From the NCBI GenBank assembly GCA_002479035.1, contig DLLA01000184.1, positions 1 to 14,652 on the forward strand: a stretch of DNA of 14,652 nucleotides. Direction: 5' to 3'. A program made the translations under genes and the position numbers. Each line of letters starts with the position of its first letter. Position 1 is the stretch's first letter. The notes beneath the pieces were generated by a model, which was not told the DNA's origin, made no database searches, and was given only the letters and a program-made list of their open reading frames with translations. This document shows positions 8,801 to 14,652 of the stretch, in pieces. Origin of the DNA: Bacteroidales bacterium UBA7574. GTDB lineage: Bacteria; Bacteroidota; Bacteroidia; Bacteroidales; Paludibacteraceae.

Positions 8801-9100
8801 TACTCGGCGGCAGGCTTCAACTTCCTCTGCCAGACGCGCTACCTGCTCGACATGAGTTACCTGCGTCTCAAGAACATCACCCTCGGCTACAGCCTGCCCG
8901 AAAAGGCGCTCCGCAAGATGCACTTCTCCAAGTTCCGCATTTATTTCAGTGCTGAGAACGTCTGTGAGTTCGACCACCTTGGTAACCTGCCTATCGATCC
9001 AGAGACCGACACCTCTACCGGTGACGGTGGTGCCATGGGCTGGGGACGTATCTACCCCTTCACCCGCCAACTCAGTTGTGGTCTCCAAATCTCGTTATAA
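5852..9100 (+). CDS. SusC/RagA-family TonB-dependent outer-membrane transporter
   Basis: This 1082-aa protein is the TonB-driven outer-membrane channel that takes up oligomers held by its SusD partner. It has a signal peptide (about 1-19), a carboxypeptidase-regulatory-like N-terminal extension (about 20-92; ITGKVTDGAGEPLIGVSVLV), the TonB-box region LDEVVVVGY (97-105), a plug (about 110-230, ending in the family signature SVLKDAASSSIYGTRAAFGV) and a beta barrel to the C-terminal GLQISL. An EF-hand-like acidic loop, DLDGDGEI, lies at 880-887, as in many SusC proteins. The length is normal for the family. The start ATG overlaps the amidase stop in ATGA, suggesting translational coupling; the SusD gene follows after 19 bases. 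The substrate cannot be read from the sequence; the neighbouring amidase and NamZ point to peptidoglycan fragments. The gene is C-rich in its third codon positions, with CTC and ACC common. Confidence 0.95.
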   Translation: MKRLATILLALATLCVANAATITGKVTDGAGEPLIGVSVLVVGTTTGTITDFDGNYAIEADAKAQLRFSYIGYNTLTEPVNQRTVINVTLREDNKMLDEVVVVGYDTQRKANLTGAVGSVSVEDQLEGRPIANVGTGLQGAVPGLTVTQSSGRLGDTPKFRIRGAVGTLLNEGNDASQPLILVDGVEISDISMVNADDIQDISVLKDAASSSIYGTRAAFGVILITTKSGAGAQSKFTVNYSNNFSWATPTALPEVAKSYVGAEMALEARQRRTPGTTVFTNACGLVWDAEDIENMKEWDRMYGNQNLGPEMVEGRDFVIKSGTPHFYRGWNAADEYIKDFSFSQQHNLSFSGTAGKTNYYMGLSYMGQGGVVKVNPDEYNRYSVNFSTDTEIKPWLHVRSKALYTRTDLETPFNYGTSSYDALYYLYRWPAIMPYGTYEGHPFRNSVTETAAANMNSNLKDYMRMSVGATFTLGIPDLTLDLDYTYNLDNQSITQRGGTVGGWDFWSGSMQLVDNWAATSRNKIDKYIYHRNYHAGNAVLRYKHTWNDAHSLNVFAGMNIEYKAVDYVNAEKRDLLDQNKAEISLATGENFIYGSHSSWAIMGFFARANYAYRNRYLVELNGRFDGSSRFPTDQRWGFFPSASLGWVASEENFWEVLNPWWSFFKIRGSYGSIGNQDIGDNRFRAIMSSYNSGWIVGSTNMLTFSLPTAIADGFTWETIKTMNLGIDTRFFKDELGVSFDLYRRINDGMVVGGTEVPSTFGATAPYENAAQLTTNGWELSLDYHHRFNCGLRLNLTANLADALTIVTKHPRKNTSVIDGSNYEGKIYGEIWGFITDRLFQEDDFNADGTLVDGIASQSYFEKMSGYGYKYGPGDVKYMDLDGDGEITWGDKTAANPGDWRRIGNTTPRYEYNFKIGLDWYGVDLSLLFQGVGSRQYWATGTMMIPGWNFSEGTYYAHQTDYWKPDHTDAFYPRLTETNQPGQYSAAGFNFLCQTRYLLDMSYLRLKNITLGYSLPEKALRKMHFSKFRIYFSAENVCEFDHLGNLPIDPETDTSTGDGGAMGWGRIYPFTRQLSCGLQISL

Positions 9101-9119
9101 CATTATCTAACAACGTATT

Positions 9120-10955
9120 ATGAAGAATAATCATATAATCCTTTCGCTCCTCGTCGCCGCTTCTGCGCTGGCGTTTACGGGCTGTGAAAACTTCCTCAAC
9201 CAGCCTGCCTACGACGACTTCACCGATGCCGAGTACTGGCAGAACGAGGACCAGGCGCGCACCTACATGTACGGCTTCTACACCTCTGTCTTCTCGGGCT
9301 ATGGTACGGGCACGTCCCACGGACCGTTCCTCATGGGGCAGACCACCAACGACGACTTCGCCTCCGACAAACAGCAACTCAACCTCCGTCCCGAGGCGGT
9401 GCCTGTTTCCGATGGCTCGTGGTCGTTCTCCAATATCCGCAAGGCGAACTATGTGCTTGAGAATATCGACCGCATCGATGCCAACGCGGCTACCAAGAAT
9501 CACTGGCGCGGGGTGGCACGTTTCTTCCGCGCCTGCTACTACAGCAACCTCACCTTCACCTACGGCGATGTGCCTTGGTTCGACCGTGTGCCTGTGGCAA
9601 GCAGCAAAAAGGAGGACCTCGACTACCTCTACAAGGACCGCGACCCCCGCACCTACGTGGACGCGCGTATCATCGAGGACTTCCGCTATGCTATGGATAG
9701 TGTCCGCGAGAACGATGGCGCGATGCAAGTCAACCGCTATGTGGTGGCAGCCATGGCGTCCCGCTATCTGCTGCGCGAGGGTACGTTCCTCAAGTACCAT
9801 AATATCGACCTCGATATGGCGGAGCGGTGTCTCGTTGCCGCACGCGATGCTGCCTTGCTCGTCATGAACTCAGGCAAATACTCCATCGCGCCGTCCTACA
9901 AGTCGCTTTTCGTCAGTGATAACCTCGCCGACAATCCCGAAATCATCATGTACCGTCACTATGAAGATGGCGTCCTCGCGCACTCCACGCTCACCTATTC
10001 ATTCACCGAGGCGCAGGCAGGTCTCAGCAAGTCCCTCGCCGAGTCTTTCCTCACCGCCGACGGACTGCCTTTGGAATACAAATATCCAACGTATATTCCA
10101 AAGACAGAGGAAGAGTTCTTTAACAATCGCGACCCACGTCTTACAATGTGTATTCGCCCTCATTATTATCTGAAGGGCACTGACACCAAGCCTTTCAACT
10201 ATGCATTGTCGGGCTACTCGTGGTGCAAGTTTATGGATGACGACCGTGCCACAGCACCCGAAGCCACGTGGACGGGCTCCAAGAACATCACCGACGCACC
10301 TTGTTTGCGTTATGCAGAAGTGTTGCTTAACTATGCAGAAGCGGCTTATGAGCTCCACTTGCTTAATGCATCTTATCCATTCTCCAATGCAGAACTTGAC
10401 CGTTCTATCAACCTTATCCGTGCTCGTAAAGATGTTAATTTACCAGCCTTACAGGTTATTGCAGGCAACCAACCGGCTGTAAATGGAATAGCGTATGTAG
10501 ACCCCAAATATACAGCAATAGAGTACAATGCACAATACTACCCGGGCGATAGAACAAAAGACGGAGGTCCGATAGATGCCATCCTTTGGGAGATTCGTCG
10601 TGAACGCCGTGTGGAACTGTGTATGGAAGGCTTCCGTCTCAACGACCTCAAGCGTTGGTACAGATTAGGGTATCTTTATAATGGCTGTAATCCAGACATA
10701 CGTTATGGTGCGTATATCAACAAAGATAACTACCAAGGTACTGACCCTGAAATAGTGCTTGTAAGTGCAGATGTGAATGATATGGCTACCGCCACTGCAG
10801 ATGCCGCACTCAAAGAAGGCTACATTCTCCGTAATACTGAAGGTATGCGTGAAATGCCTGTCCCACGCAACTATGTCAATCCTGTGCCGTCAGGGCAAAT
10901 CACCTTGTACAAAACCAAGGGCTACACCCTCACCCAAACCAAGGAGTGGCAATAA
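9120..10955 (+). CDS. SusD/RagB-family surface lipoprotein
   Basis: This 611-aa lipoprotein is the lid and binding partner of the SusC transporter directly upstream. The lipobox is LAFTGC with the acylated cysteine at C22, followed by ENFLNQPAYDDFTDAEYW, the usual SusD start. Alpha-helical TPR-type segments follow; KNHWRGVARFFRACYYSNLTFTYGDVPWF is typical (given here as a family signature beginning near residue 126). The C-terminal part contains LRYAEVLLNYAEAAYEL and REIRRERRVEL-like sequence (WEIRRERRVELCMEGFRL). Full length for the family. It is odd in composition: to about codon 319 (base 10076) the gene is as GC-rich as susC, while the rest is much more AT-rich and uses different codons, without any break in the frame. 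That suggests a mosaic allele. Confidence 0.94.
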   Translation: MKNNHIILSLLVAASALAFTGCENFLNQPAYDDFTDAEYWQNEDQARTYMYGFYTSVFSGYGTGTSHGPFLMGQTTNDDFASDKQQLNLRPEAVPVSDGSWSFSNIRKANYVLENIDRIDANAATKNHWRGVARFFRACYYSNLTFTYGDVPWFDRVPVASSKKEDLDYLYKDRDPRTYVDARIIEDFRYAMDSVRENDGAMQVNRYVVAAMASRYLLREGTFLKYHNIDLDMAERCLVAARDAALLVMNSGKYSIAPSYKSLFVSDNLADNPEIIMYRHYEDGVLAHSTLTYSFTEAQAGLSKSLAESFLTADGLPLEYKYPTYIPKTEEEFFNNRDPRLTMCIRPHYYLKGTDTKPFNYALSGYSWCKFMDDDRATAPEATWTGSKNITDAPCLRYAEVLLNYAEAAYELHLLNASYPFSNAELDRSINLIRARKDVNLPALQVIAGNQPAVNGIAYVDPKYTAIEYNAQYYPGDRTKDGGPIDAILWEIRRERRVELCMEGFRLNDLKRWYRLGYLYNGCNPDIRYGAYINKDNYQGTDPEIVLVSADVNDMATATADAALKEGYILRNTEGMREMPVPRNYVNPVPSGQITLYKTKGYTLTQTKEWQ

Positions 10956-10984
10956 TCCATGCAATACGCTTAAGGTTCTCTTTG

Positions 10985-11013
10985 TCCCCCTCCTTGAGGG
11001 GGGCGGGGGAGTC
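10985..11013 (+). repeat. G/C-rich palindromic repeat, copy 1
   Basis: CCCCCTC-CTT-GAGGGGG forms a perfect 7-bp stem with a 3-base loop, followed by GCGGGGGAGTC. The 29-bp unit recurs at 14405-14433 in the same orientation with 26 of 29 bases identical. It lies 29 bases after the susD stop. No T tract follows, so it is not a classical terminator on the plus strand. It looks like a dispersed intergenic (REP-like) element. Confidence 0.6.
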
Positions 11014-11047
11014 CCTAATTATTATCGTTTATTAATCGATTCAAACA

Positions 11048-11085
11048 GCAAGGGATACGCAACCCTTATGCAAGGGATAGGCAAC
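11048..11085 (+). repeat. Pair of 16-bp direct repeats with 22-bp period
   Basis: GCAAGGGATACGCAAC (11048-11063) and GCAAGGGATAGGCAAC (11070-11085) differ at one base and start 22 bases apart, about two helical turns. The first copy plus the spacer can also fold as AAGGG-N8-CCCTT. The pair lies in the 282-bp gap before the propeller lipoprotein gene. It could be a regulator-binding site or the relic of a short duplication; nothing decides between them. Confidence 0.45.
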
Positions 11086-11179
11086 GGATAAACCATCCAT
11101 ACGTGAGTAATTGTTATAAATTATAAACACCCGCTACTGCGGAGAATTAATGGTTAATTACACGGTAATTACGTGTTCC

Positions 11180-11206
11180 TTGTTTTTATGGGTAAAGAAT
11201 GTTTTG
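11180..11206 (+). promoter_or_regulatory. Weak candidate promoter for the propeller lipoprotein gene
   Basis: A TTG (11180-11182) and ATGTTTTG (11199-11206) partly resemble the -33 and -7 elements of Bacteroidota promoters; the conserved TA of the -7 box is missing and the spacing (16 bases) is short. Transcription would begin close to 11213, about 25 bases before the ATG at 11238. Just upstream lies an inverted repeat, ACACG-N7-CGTGT (11160-11176). The rest of the gap 10956-11237 shows no gene, only AT-rich sequence and the repeats listed separately. Read-through from susD is an equally good explanation for expression. Confidence 0.25.
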
Positions 11207-11237
11207 GTTAATACCAATGTGAATTATTAGTTGTTAA

Positions 11238-12971
11238 ATGTATATGAAACGTAATCTTTTCTTTTCGTGCATCGCCCTTATCGGGTTGCTGTGCACACCC
11301 GGATGCAAAGGTCCGGAGGAGAACAACAATGACACCGTTGAGGCGCTCATCAAGTCTATCTCTATCAAAAACTCCACCTACACAGGTACGGTGGACAACA
11401 CCGCTTACACCGTCACCTTCGACAACGTAGCAGCCGAGACCGACGTCAACGCTATCCAGTTCAACGCCAAACTCTCGCTCGGTGCCAAACTCGACAAGGA
11501 CACCTACGACTTCACCCTCAACACCTCCGAGGACGGCAAGCAACTCAAGCAGGACGTGAAGGTCATCAACGGTACCAAGGAGCAGGTCTATGAGGTCTTT
11601 ATCAACCTCAGCGACCCGACCTCGGACCCGCAGCTCGACAAACTCGTCATGAAGTCCCGTGGCGGCACCGAGTACACAGCCCAAGTGGTGGACGGCATTC
11701 TCGCGCTCGGTATGCCCGATGAGGCGGAGGCTATCCTCTCGTCTATCACGCTTATCCCCGCACGTGCCACCTACCAATTCACCGAGATGAAAGACGATGT
11801 CCTCACCGCAGCCAACCCGGGCAAACTCATTATCGAGTTCATGGGGCGCAAGACGGAGATGGAAATCACCTTCAAGAGCGGACCTACCCCGGGCGTGGAC
11901 TTCTCACAAGCCGTTGTACACGACTTCTCTGTCGCTACGGGTGCCACACCTGCCTATTTCGCAGGCGAGCAGGTTCGCGGTAGCGATTTCGATGGTGAGT
12001 ATGTGCTTATCGTCTCCCGTGAAGGAGCAGAGACGCCCACACCGCGCCTGTTGAAGGTCGCTGACCTTCTCGCCAACAACGCAAACGCTCCGATTATGCT
12101 CAATGTTGAGGGCGTGACGGGCGGTACACACGTTGTCAGTGCCGGTCGTCTCTCACACGGACACATCTATATCTGCAACCTTGTAGCCCCCGTCAGTGCG
12201 GCTTCACCCTTGAAGGTATATCACTATGCGTCCCCGACGGCTATGCCCGATGTATGGACGTGGGATGGTGTCATCAGTGTGAACGGCAACGATACCACCA
12301 AGTACAACGGACGTCTTGGTGACAATATGTCTATCAACCTCGACGAGAGCGGTAACGGATACGCCTTCTTCTGCAAGCAGGAGCCCGGCGACAAGATTTA
12401 CCGATTCAACGTTACCAACTTCACTACCTTCTCCGACCCCTACGAAATCAGTCTCGAAGATATATGCTCCTACTACGGTTATGTCAATCAAGTGGAAGCG
12501 GGCAAATACCTGTTCACCAGTACGTACGTACCGTTTGTTCGCCTGATGGATGCCAATGGTACGAAACTCATTGACGACGTGGAGTTCGATTTCACCGAAG
12601 CGGACGCACGACCCAATCACGGAGTGGACCCGCGTATCATCAACTACAATCGCGGACGCTATCTGATGTTCACCGTAGCCAACTCGCAACCGATGCACTA
12701 CAATTTCGGTCCTGTACTCTACATCATGGACATCACCGACGGTGTGGACAACCAAGCCGCATTGGTTAAGTTGTCAGAGGCTATCAATAACAGCACCGAG
12801 GAGAACCCATGGGAGCCTACGTATGGCTACTTCCTTGACACGGAGGGTAAGACCACGGCATCGGCTTGCTCCGCACAGTGCAACGCTGCCGAAGTGGACG
12901 GCAAGTTAGTGGTTTATACCGCCGCTGTCAATGCCGGCTTTGCCCTTATCGAATTCCCCAAGGCTCAATAA
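11238..12971 (+). CDS. DUF4623-like beta-propeller lipoprotein, likely surface ligand-binding
   Basis: This 577-aa predicted lipoprotein (LLCTPGC, C23; then an acidic KGPEENNND stretch) follows the SusC/SusD pair, where surface glycan-binding proteins usually sit. Two Ig-like beta segments (about 37-125, resembling DUF5018; and 128-215) precede a C-terminal propeller region (about 220-577) that resembles DUF4623: GSDFDGEYVLIVSRE, RLLKVADLL, GGTHVVSAGRLSHGHIYICNL, PLKVYHY. No catalytic motif is recognised. I infer it binds the locus's substrate or its product, in the position of SusE/SusF. The start at 11238 gives MYMKRN; the ATG at 11244 (MKRN) is equally possible and gives a more usual signal peptide. 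Composition returns to GC-rich shortly after the start. A hairpin terminator follows 29 bases after the stop. Confidence 0.8.
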   Translation: MYMKRNLFFSCIALIGLLCTPGCKGPEENNNDTVEALIKSISIKNSTYTGTVDNTAYTVTFDNVAAETDVNAIQFNAKLSLGAKLDKDTYDFTLNTSEDGKQLKQDVKVINGTKEQVYEVFINLSDPTSDPQLDKLVMKSRGGTEYTAQVVDGILALGMPDEAEAILSSITLIPARATYQFTEMKDDVLTAANPGKLIIEFMGRKTEMEITFKSGPTPGVDFSQAVVHDFSVATGATPAYFAGEQVRGSDFDGEYVLIVSREGAETPTPRLLKVADLLANNANAPIMLNVEGVTGGTHVVSAGRLSHGHIYICNLVAPVSAASPLKVYHYASPTAMPDVWTWDGVISVNGNDTTKYNGRLGDNMSINLDESGNGYAFFCKQEPGDKIYRFNVTNFTTFSDPYEISLEDICSYYGYVNQVEAGKYLFTSTYVPFVRLMDANGTKLIDDVEFDFTEADARPNHGVDPRIINYNRGRYLMFTVANSQPMHYNFGPVLYIMDITDGVDNQAALVKLSEAINNSTEENPWEPTYGYFLDTEGKTTASACSAQCNAAEVDGKLVVYTAAVNAGFALIEFPKAQ

Positions 12972-13000
12972 GATATAGCACAGCGTGCATTTTATAGTTG

Positions 13001-13037
13001 GAGGCTGTCTGGCATAGCATGGTCAGGCAGCCTCTTG
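13001..13037 (+). terminator. Hairpin terminator after the propeller lipoprotein gene
   Basis: GAGGCTGTCTGGC (13001-13013) pairs with GTCAGGCAGCCTC (13022-13034) over 13 bp, including two G-T wobbles, with an 8-base loop (ATAGCATG). Only a short, imperfect T tract (TTGCT) follows. Position between two same-strand genes, with a promoter just downstream, supports termination of the upstream operon. Its outer ten bases, GAGGCTGTCT, equal the outer ten bases of the IS ends. Confidence 0.6.
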
Positions 13038-13055
13038 CTAAAAGTGCCACCATGG

Positions 13056-13086
13056 TTGTAGAATCCAACCAAAACACCTACCTTTG
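13056..13086 (+). promoter_or_regulatory. Promoter of the NamZ gene
   Basis: TACCTTTG (13079-13086) matches the Bacteroidota -7 consensus TAnnTTTG exactly, and a TTG (13056-13058) lies 20 bases upstream as the -33 element. Transcription would begin near 13093, about 15 bases before the ATG at 13108. An inverted repeat, TGGTTG-N7-CAACCA (13053-13071), overlaps the -33 element and could be an operator. This makes the NamZ gene a separate transcription unit from the upstream operon. Confidence 0.7.
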
Positions 13087-13107
13087 TACCATAGATAGAA
13101 AAGAGAA

Positions 13108-14328
13108 ATGAAAAGAATACTTTTGTTTTTGGTAGCCCTGACGGGTACTATCCTTTGCGGGGCTGTCACGGCAGACCCGCGGCAACCTGCTGAACAGACG
13201 CGCGTCATCGTAGGCGCGGAGCGCACCGATGCCTATCTGCCCCTCTTGCAGGGCAAGCGCGTGGCACTGCTCAGCAACCATACGGGTATGGTGGGCGATG
13301 TGCATACGTTGGACCACCTCCTTGCGCACGGTGTGCAAGTCACCGCTGTCTTCTCCCCCGAACATGGCTTCCGCGGCACGGCACGCGAGGGCGAACATGT
13401 GCAGAGCAGCGTGGACGAGAAGACCGGCATTCCCATTCTCTCCCTCTACGACGGCAAGACCTATCGTCCGTCGGCAGAGTCCATGGCTCTGTTCGATGTG
13501 CTCATCACGGACATACAGGACGTAGGACTGCGTTTCTACACCTACTATATCACCATGATGCGTCTCATGGACGCCTGCGCCCATAGCGGCAAGCCGTTCA
13601 TTGTCTTCGACCGACCCAACCCCAACGGATACTACATCGACGGACCCATCTTGGATATGCGCTACAAGTCGGGTGTCGGGGCTTTGCCTATCCCTGTGGT
13701 ACACGGTATGACGTTGGGCGAACTGGCACAGATGATAAACGGAGAACACTGGCTGAATGATTCACTGCAGGTTGATTTGACGGTCATTACTTGTCTCAAC
13801 TACACCCACCAGACCACCTACAACCTGCCTGTACCCCCTTCGCCCAATTTGCGGAATATGTTGGCTATCTACCTCTATCCGTCTGTCTGCCTGTTCGAGG
13901 GCACCCCCGTTTCTTTGGGGCGCGGTACGGACAAGCCTTTCCTCTGCTACGGGCACCCCGACTATCACTCCGCCACGGCGACAGACACGCTTTCTTTTAC
14001 ACCTGCGGCTTCCACCCAGAAGGGCAACCTGTGCCACGGCATTGACCTGAGCGGTATTTCGGAAACCGATGCCCGTAAGGTGCATTTCTCGTTGCGGTAC
14101 CTGATAGATGCCTACAACGTGGTACGTGCCAATGCCGACACCACCGATGGCAAGGCATGGGACGGAAATGCCTTTTTCACACCTTTCTTCGAGAAACTGG
14201 TTGGGGTGGACTATATCCGCCGTGACATCATCGCCGGGCATACCGAAGAAGAGATTCGCGCCCGCTGGCGGGCGGACGTGCAGCACTTTGAGAAACAGCG
14301 TAAGCCCTACCTGCTCTACGCAGAGTAA
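13108..14328 (+). CDS. namZ: Exo-beta-N-acetylmuramidase NamZ (DUF1343, GH171)
   Basis: This 406-aa exported protein belongs to the DUF1343 family, whose characterised members (NamZ/YbbC of Bacillus subtilis, glycoside hydrolase family 171) release MurNAc from the non-reducing ends of peptidoglycan glycans. A cleavable signal peptide ends near A22 (GAVTA). Family motifs are all present: LLSNHTG (54-60), SPEHGFRG (83-90) with the likely catalytic E85 and adjacent H86, DIQDVGLRFYTY (135-146), FDRPNPNG (167-174), IPVVHGMTLGELA, and PPSPNLRNMLAIYLYP followed by FEGTPVSLGRGTDKPF. Length is normal for the family. It has its own promoter, follows a terminator, and converges with an SGNH hydrolase gene. 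Removal of stem peptides by the amidase upstream would fit exo-muramidases preferring unsubstituted MurNAc ends; that cooperation is inference. Confidence 0.92.
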   Translation: MKRILLFLVALTGTILCGAVTADPRQPAEQTRVIVGAERTDAYLPLLQGKRVALLSNHTGMVGDVHTLDHLLAHGVQVTAVFSPEHGFRGTAREGEHVQSSVDEKTGIPILSLYDGKTYRPSAESMALFDVLITDIQDVGLRFYTYYITMMRLMDACAHSGKPFIVFDRPNPNGYYIDGPILDMRYKSGVGALPIPVVHGMTLGELAQMINGEHWLNDSLQVDLTVITCLNYTHQTTYNLPVPPSPNLRNMLAIYLYPSVCLFEGTPVSLGRGTDKPFLCYGHPDYHSATATDTLSFTPAASTQKGNLCHGIDLSGISETDARKVHFSLRYLIDAYNVVRANADTTDGKAWDGNAFFTPFFEKLVGVDYIRRDIIAGHTEEEIRARWRADVQHFEKQRKPYLLYAE

Positions 14329-14345
14329 GTGCTGCGGGTTACTTT

Positions 14346-14372
14346 AACGTCAGTTGCGCTGATTGTGACGTT
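14346..14372. repeat. Inverted repeat between the convergent NamZ and SGNH genes
   Basis: AACGTCA (14346-14352) and TGACGTT (14366-14372) are perfect complements around a 13-base loop, starting 18 bases after the NamZ stop. There is no adjacent T tract, so it is a poor intrinsic terminator; it might still help end transcription in this convergent gap or be chance. Confidence 0.3.
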
Positions 14373-14404
14373 CAAAAGAGCCCACAGTAATGCCATAGTG
14401 AAAA

Positions 14405-14433
14405 TCCCCCTCTTTGAGGGGGTGGGGGGAGTC
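14405..14433 (+). repeat. G/C-rich palindromic repeat, copy 2
   Basis: CCCCCTC-TTT-GAGGGGG is a perfect 7-bp hairpin, followed by TGGGGGGAGTC; 26 of 29 bases match the copy at 10985-11013. It lies 7 bases after the stop of the SGNH hydrolase gene on the minus strand. On that strand the hairpin is followed by ATTTTC, so this copy could act as a weak terminator for that gene. Confidence 0.6.
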
Positions 14434-14440
14434 TGTTGCT

Positions 14441-14652
14441 TTATAGGTGTTTGTTTATCTCGGCAGTGATAATAGGCTCCATAATGTCGTAGCCTGCTGC
14501 GGTAGGGTGTACGCCGTCCTTGGAGTACGCTTCGGGCAGTCCGCCGCGTTCATCGACCAAGGCGGAGTAGTAGTCCACATACGGGATATGGTTCTTCTCG
14601 GCGTATGCACGGAGCAGACTGTTGAGTTGGCGGATAGTCTCTGCGGGAGAGC
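14441..14652 (-). CDS. SGNH/GDSL-type hydrolase, C-terminal part (runs off the window)
   Basis: The minus strand encodes 69 C-terminal residues and a TAA stop; the N-terminal part lies beyond base 14652. The segment contains YSKDGVHPTAAGYDIM, the SGNH-hydrolase block V in which the aspartate and histidine (DGVH) complete the catalytic triad, and upstream IRQLNSLLRAYAEKNHIPYVDYY, the usual helix and strand before it. Such enzymes are esterases or acetylesterases; the substrate cannot be told. Being next to NamZ, de-O-acetylation of peptidoglycan sugars is a possibility, but it is on the opposite strand and may be unrelated. The frame and motif make the call secure despite the truncation. Confidence 0.85.
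   Translation of the reverse strand, partial: SPAETIRQLNSLLRAYAEKNHIPYVDYYSALVDERGGLPEAYSKDGVHPTAAGYDIMEPIITAEINKHL

Noticed and set aside
7736..9088. A 450-codon open frame on the minus strand opposite susC
   Set aside because: It lies wholly inside a well-supported SusC barrel region; its valine/glutamate/alanine-rich translation has no recognisable motif and arises from the strong third-position C bias of susC.
9184..9867. A 227-codon frame in another register of susD
   Set aside because: It is a serine/threonine/arginine-rich shadow of the SusD frame, which has clear lipobox and family motifs.
10985..11013. G-quadruplex at the G/C-rich repeat
   Set aside because: There are only two long G runs in each copy, so a stable three-tetrad structure from four separate runs is not evident; the hairpin explains the sequence better.
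1..14652. CRISPR arrays, tRNA or rRNA genes
   Set aside because: No regularly spaced repeat array was seen and no stretch with tRNA- or rRNA-like sequence was recognised on either strand by eye.

Overview
The window looks like chromosomal DNA of a Bacteroidales bacterium, probably from a gut- or oral-type lineage; genus cannot be told. The evidence is a SusC/SusD pair, two good Bacteroidota promoters (-33 TTG / -7 TAnnTTTG), short AT-rich leaders instead of Shine-Dalgarno sites, and lipoproteins typical of the phylum.

Layout: (1) 1-1895 is a complete IS1182-type insertion sequence with 15-bp perfect terminal inverted repeats and one leftward DDE transposase gene. (2) 1897-2016 is the last 39 codons of a secreted-protein gene, apparently cut by the IS. 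(3) 2049-10955 is a tight rightward operon: a 1268-aa secreted zinc amidase fused to beta-rich and propeller-like domains, a SusC-type TonB-dependent transporter overlapping it by 4 bp, and a SusD-type lipoprotein. (4) 10956-11237 is an AT-richer gap with a G/C-rich palindromic repeat and a 16-bp direct repeat. (5) 11238-12971 is a DUF4623-like propeller lipoprotein, followed by a hairpin terminator. (6) 13108-14328 has its own promoter and encodes a DUF1343/NamZ (GH171) exo-beta-N-acetylmuramidase. (7) At the right edge, convergent on the minus strand, is the C-terminal part of an SGNH/GDSL hydrolase.

Taken together, 2049-14328 reads as a utilisation locus for peptidoglycan or muropeptides rather than a polysaccharide: the amidase would remove stem peptides from MurNAc, NamZ would release MurNAc from glycan ends, SusD and the propeller lipoprotein would capture fragments at the cell surface, and SusC would import them. 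The roles of single enzymes rest on visible catalytic motifs; the pathway as a whole is inference. No dedicated regulator, AmpG-like permease or MurNAc catabolic gene lies in the window.

Two things suggest genome plasticity: the IS lies directly upstream of the operon and probably cuts its 5' part, and susD changes composition sharply around base 10076, as if its 3' half and the following gap had a different origin.
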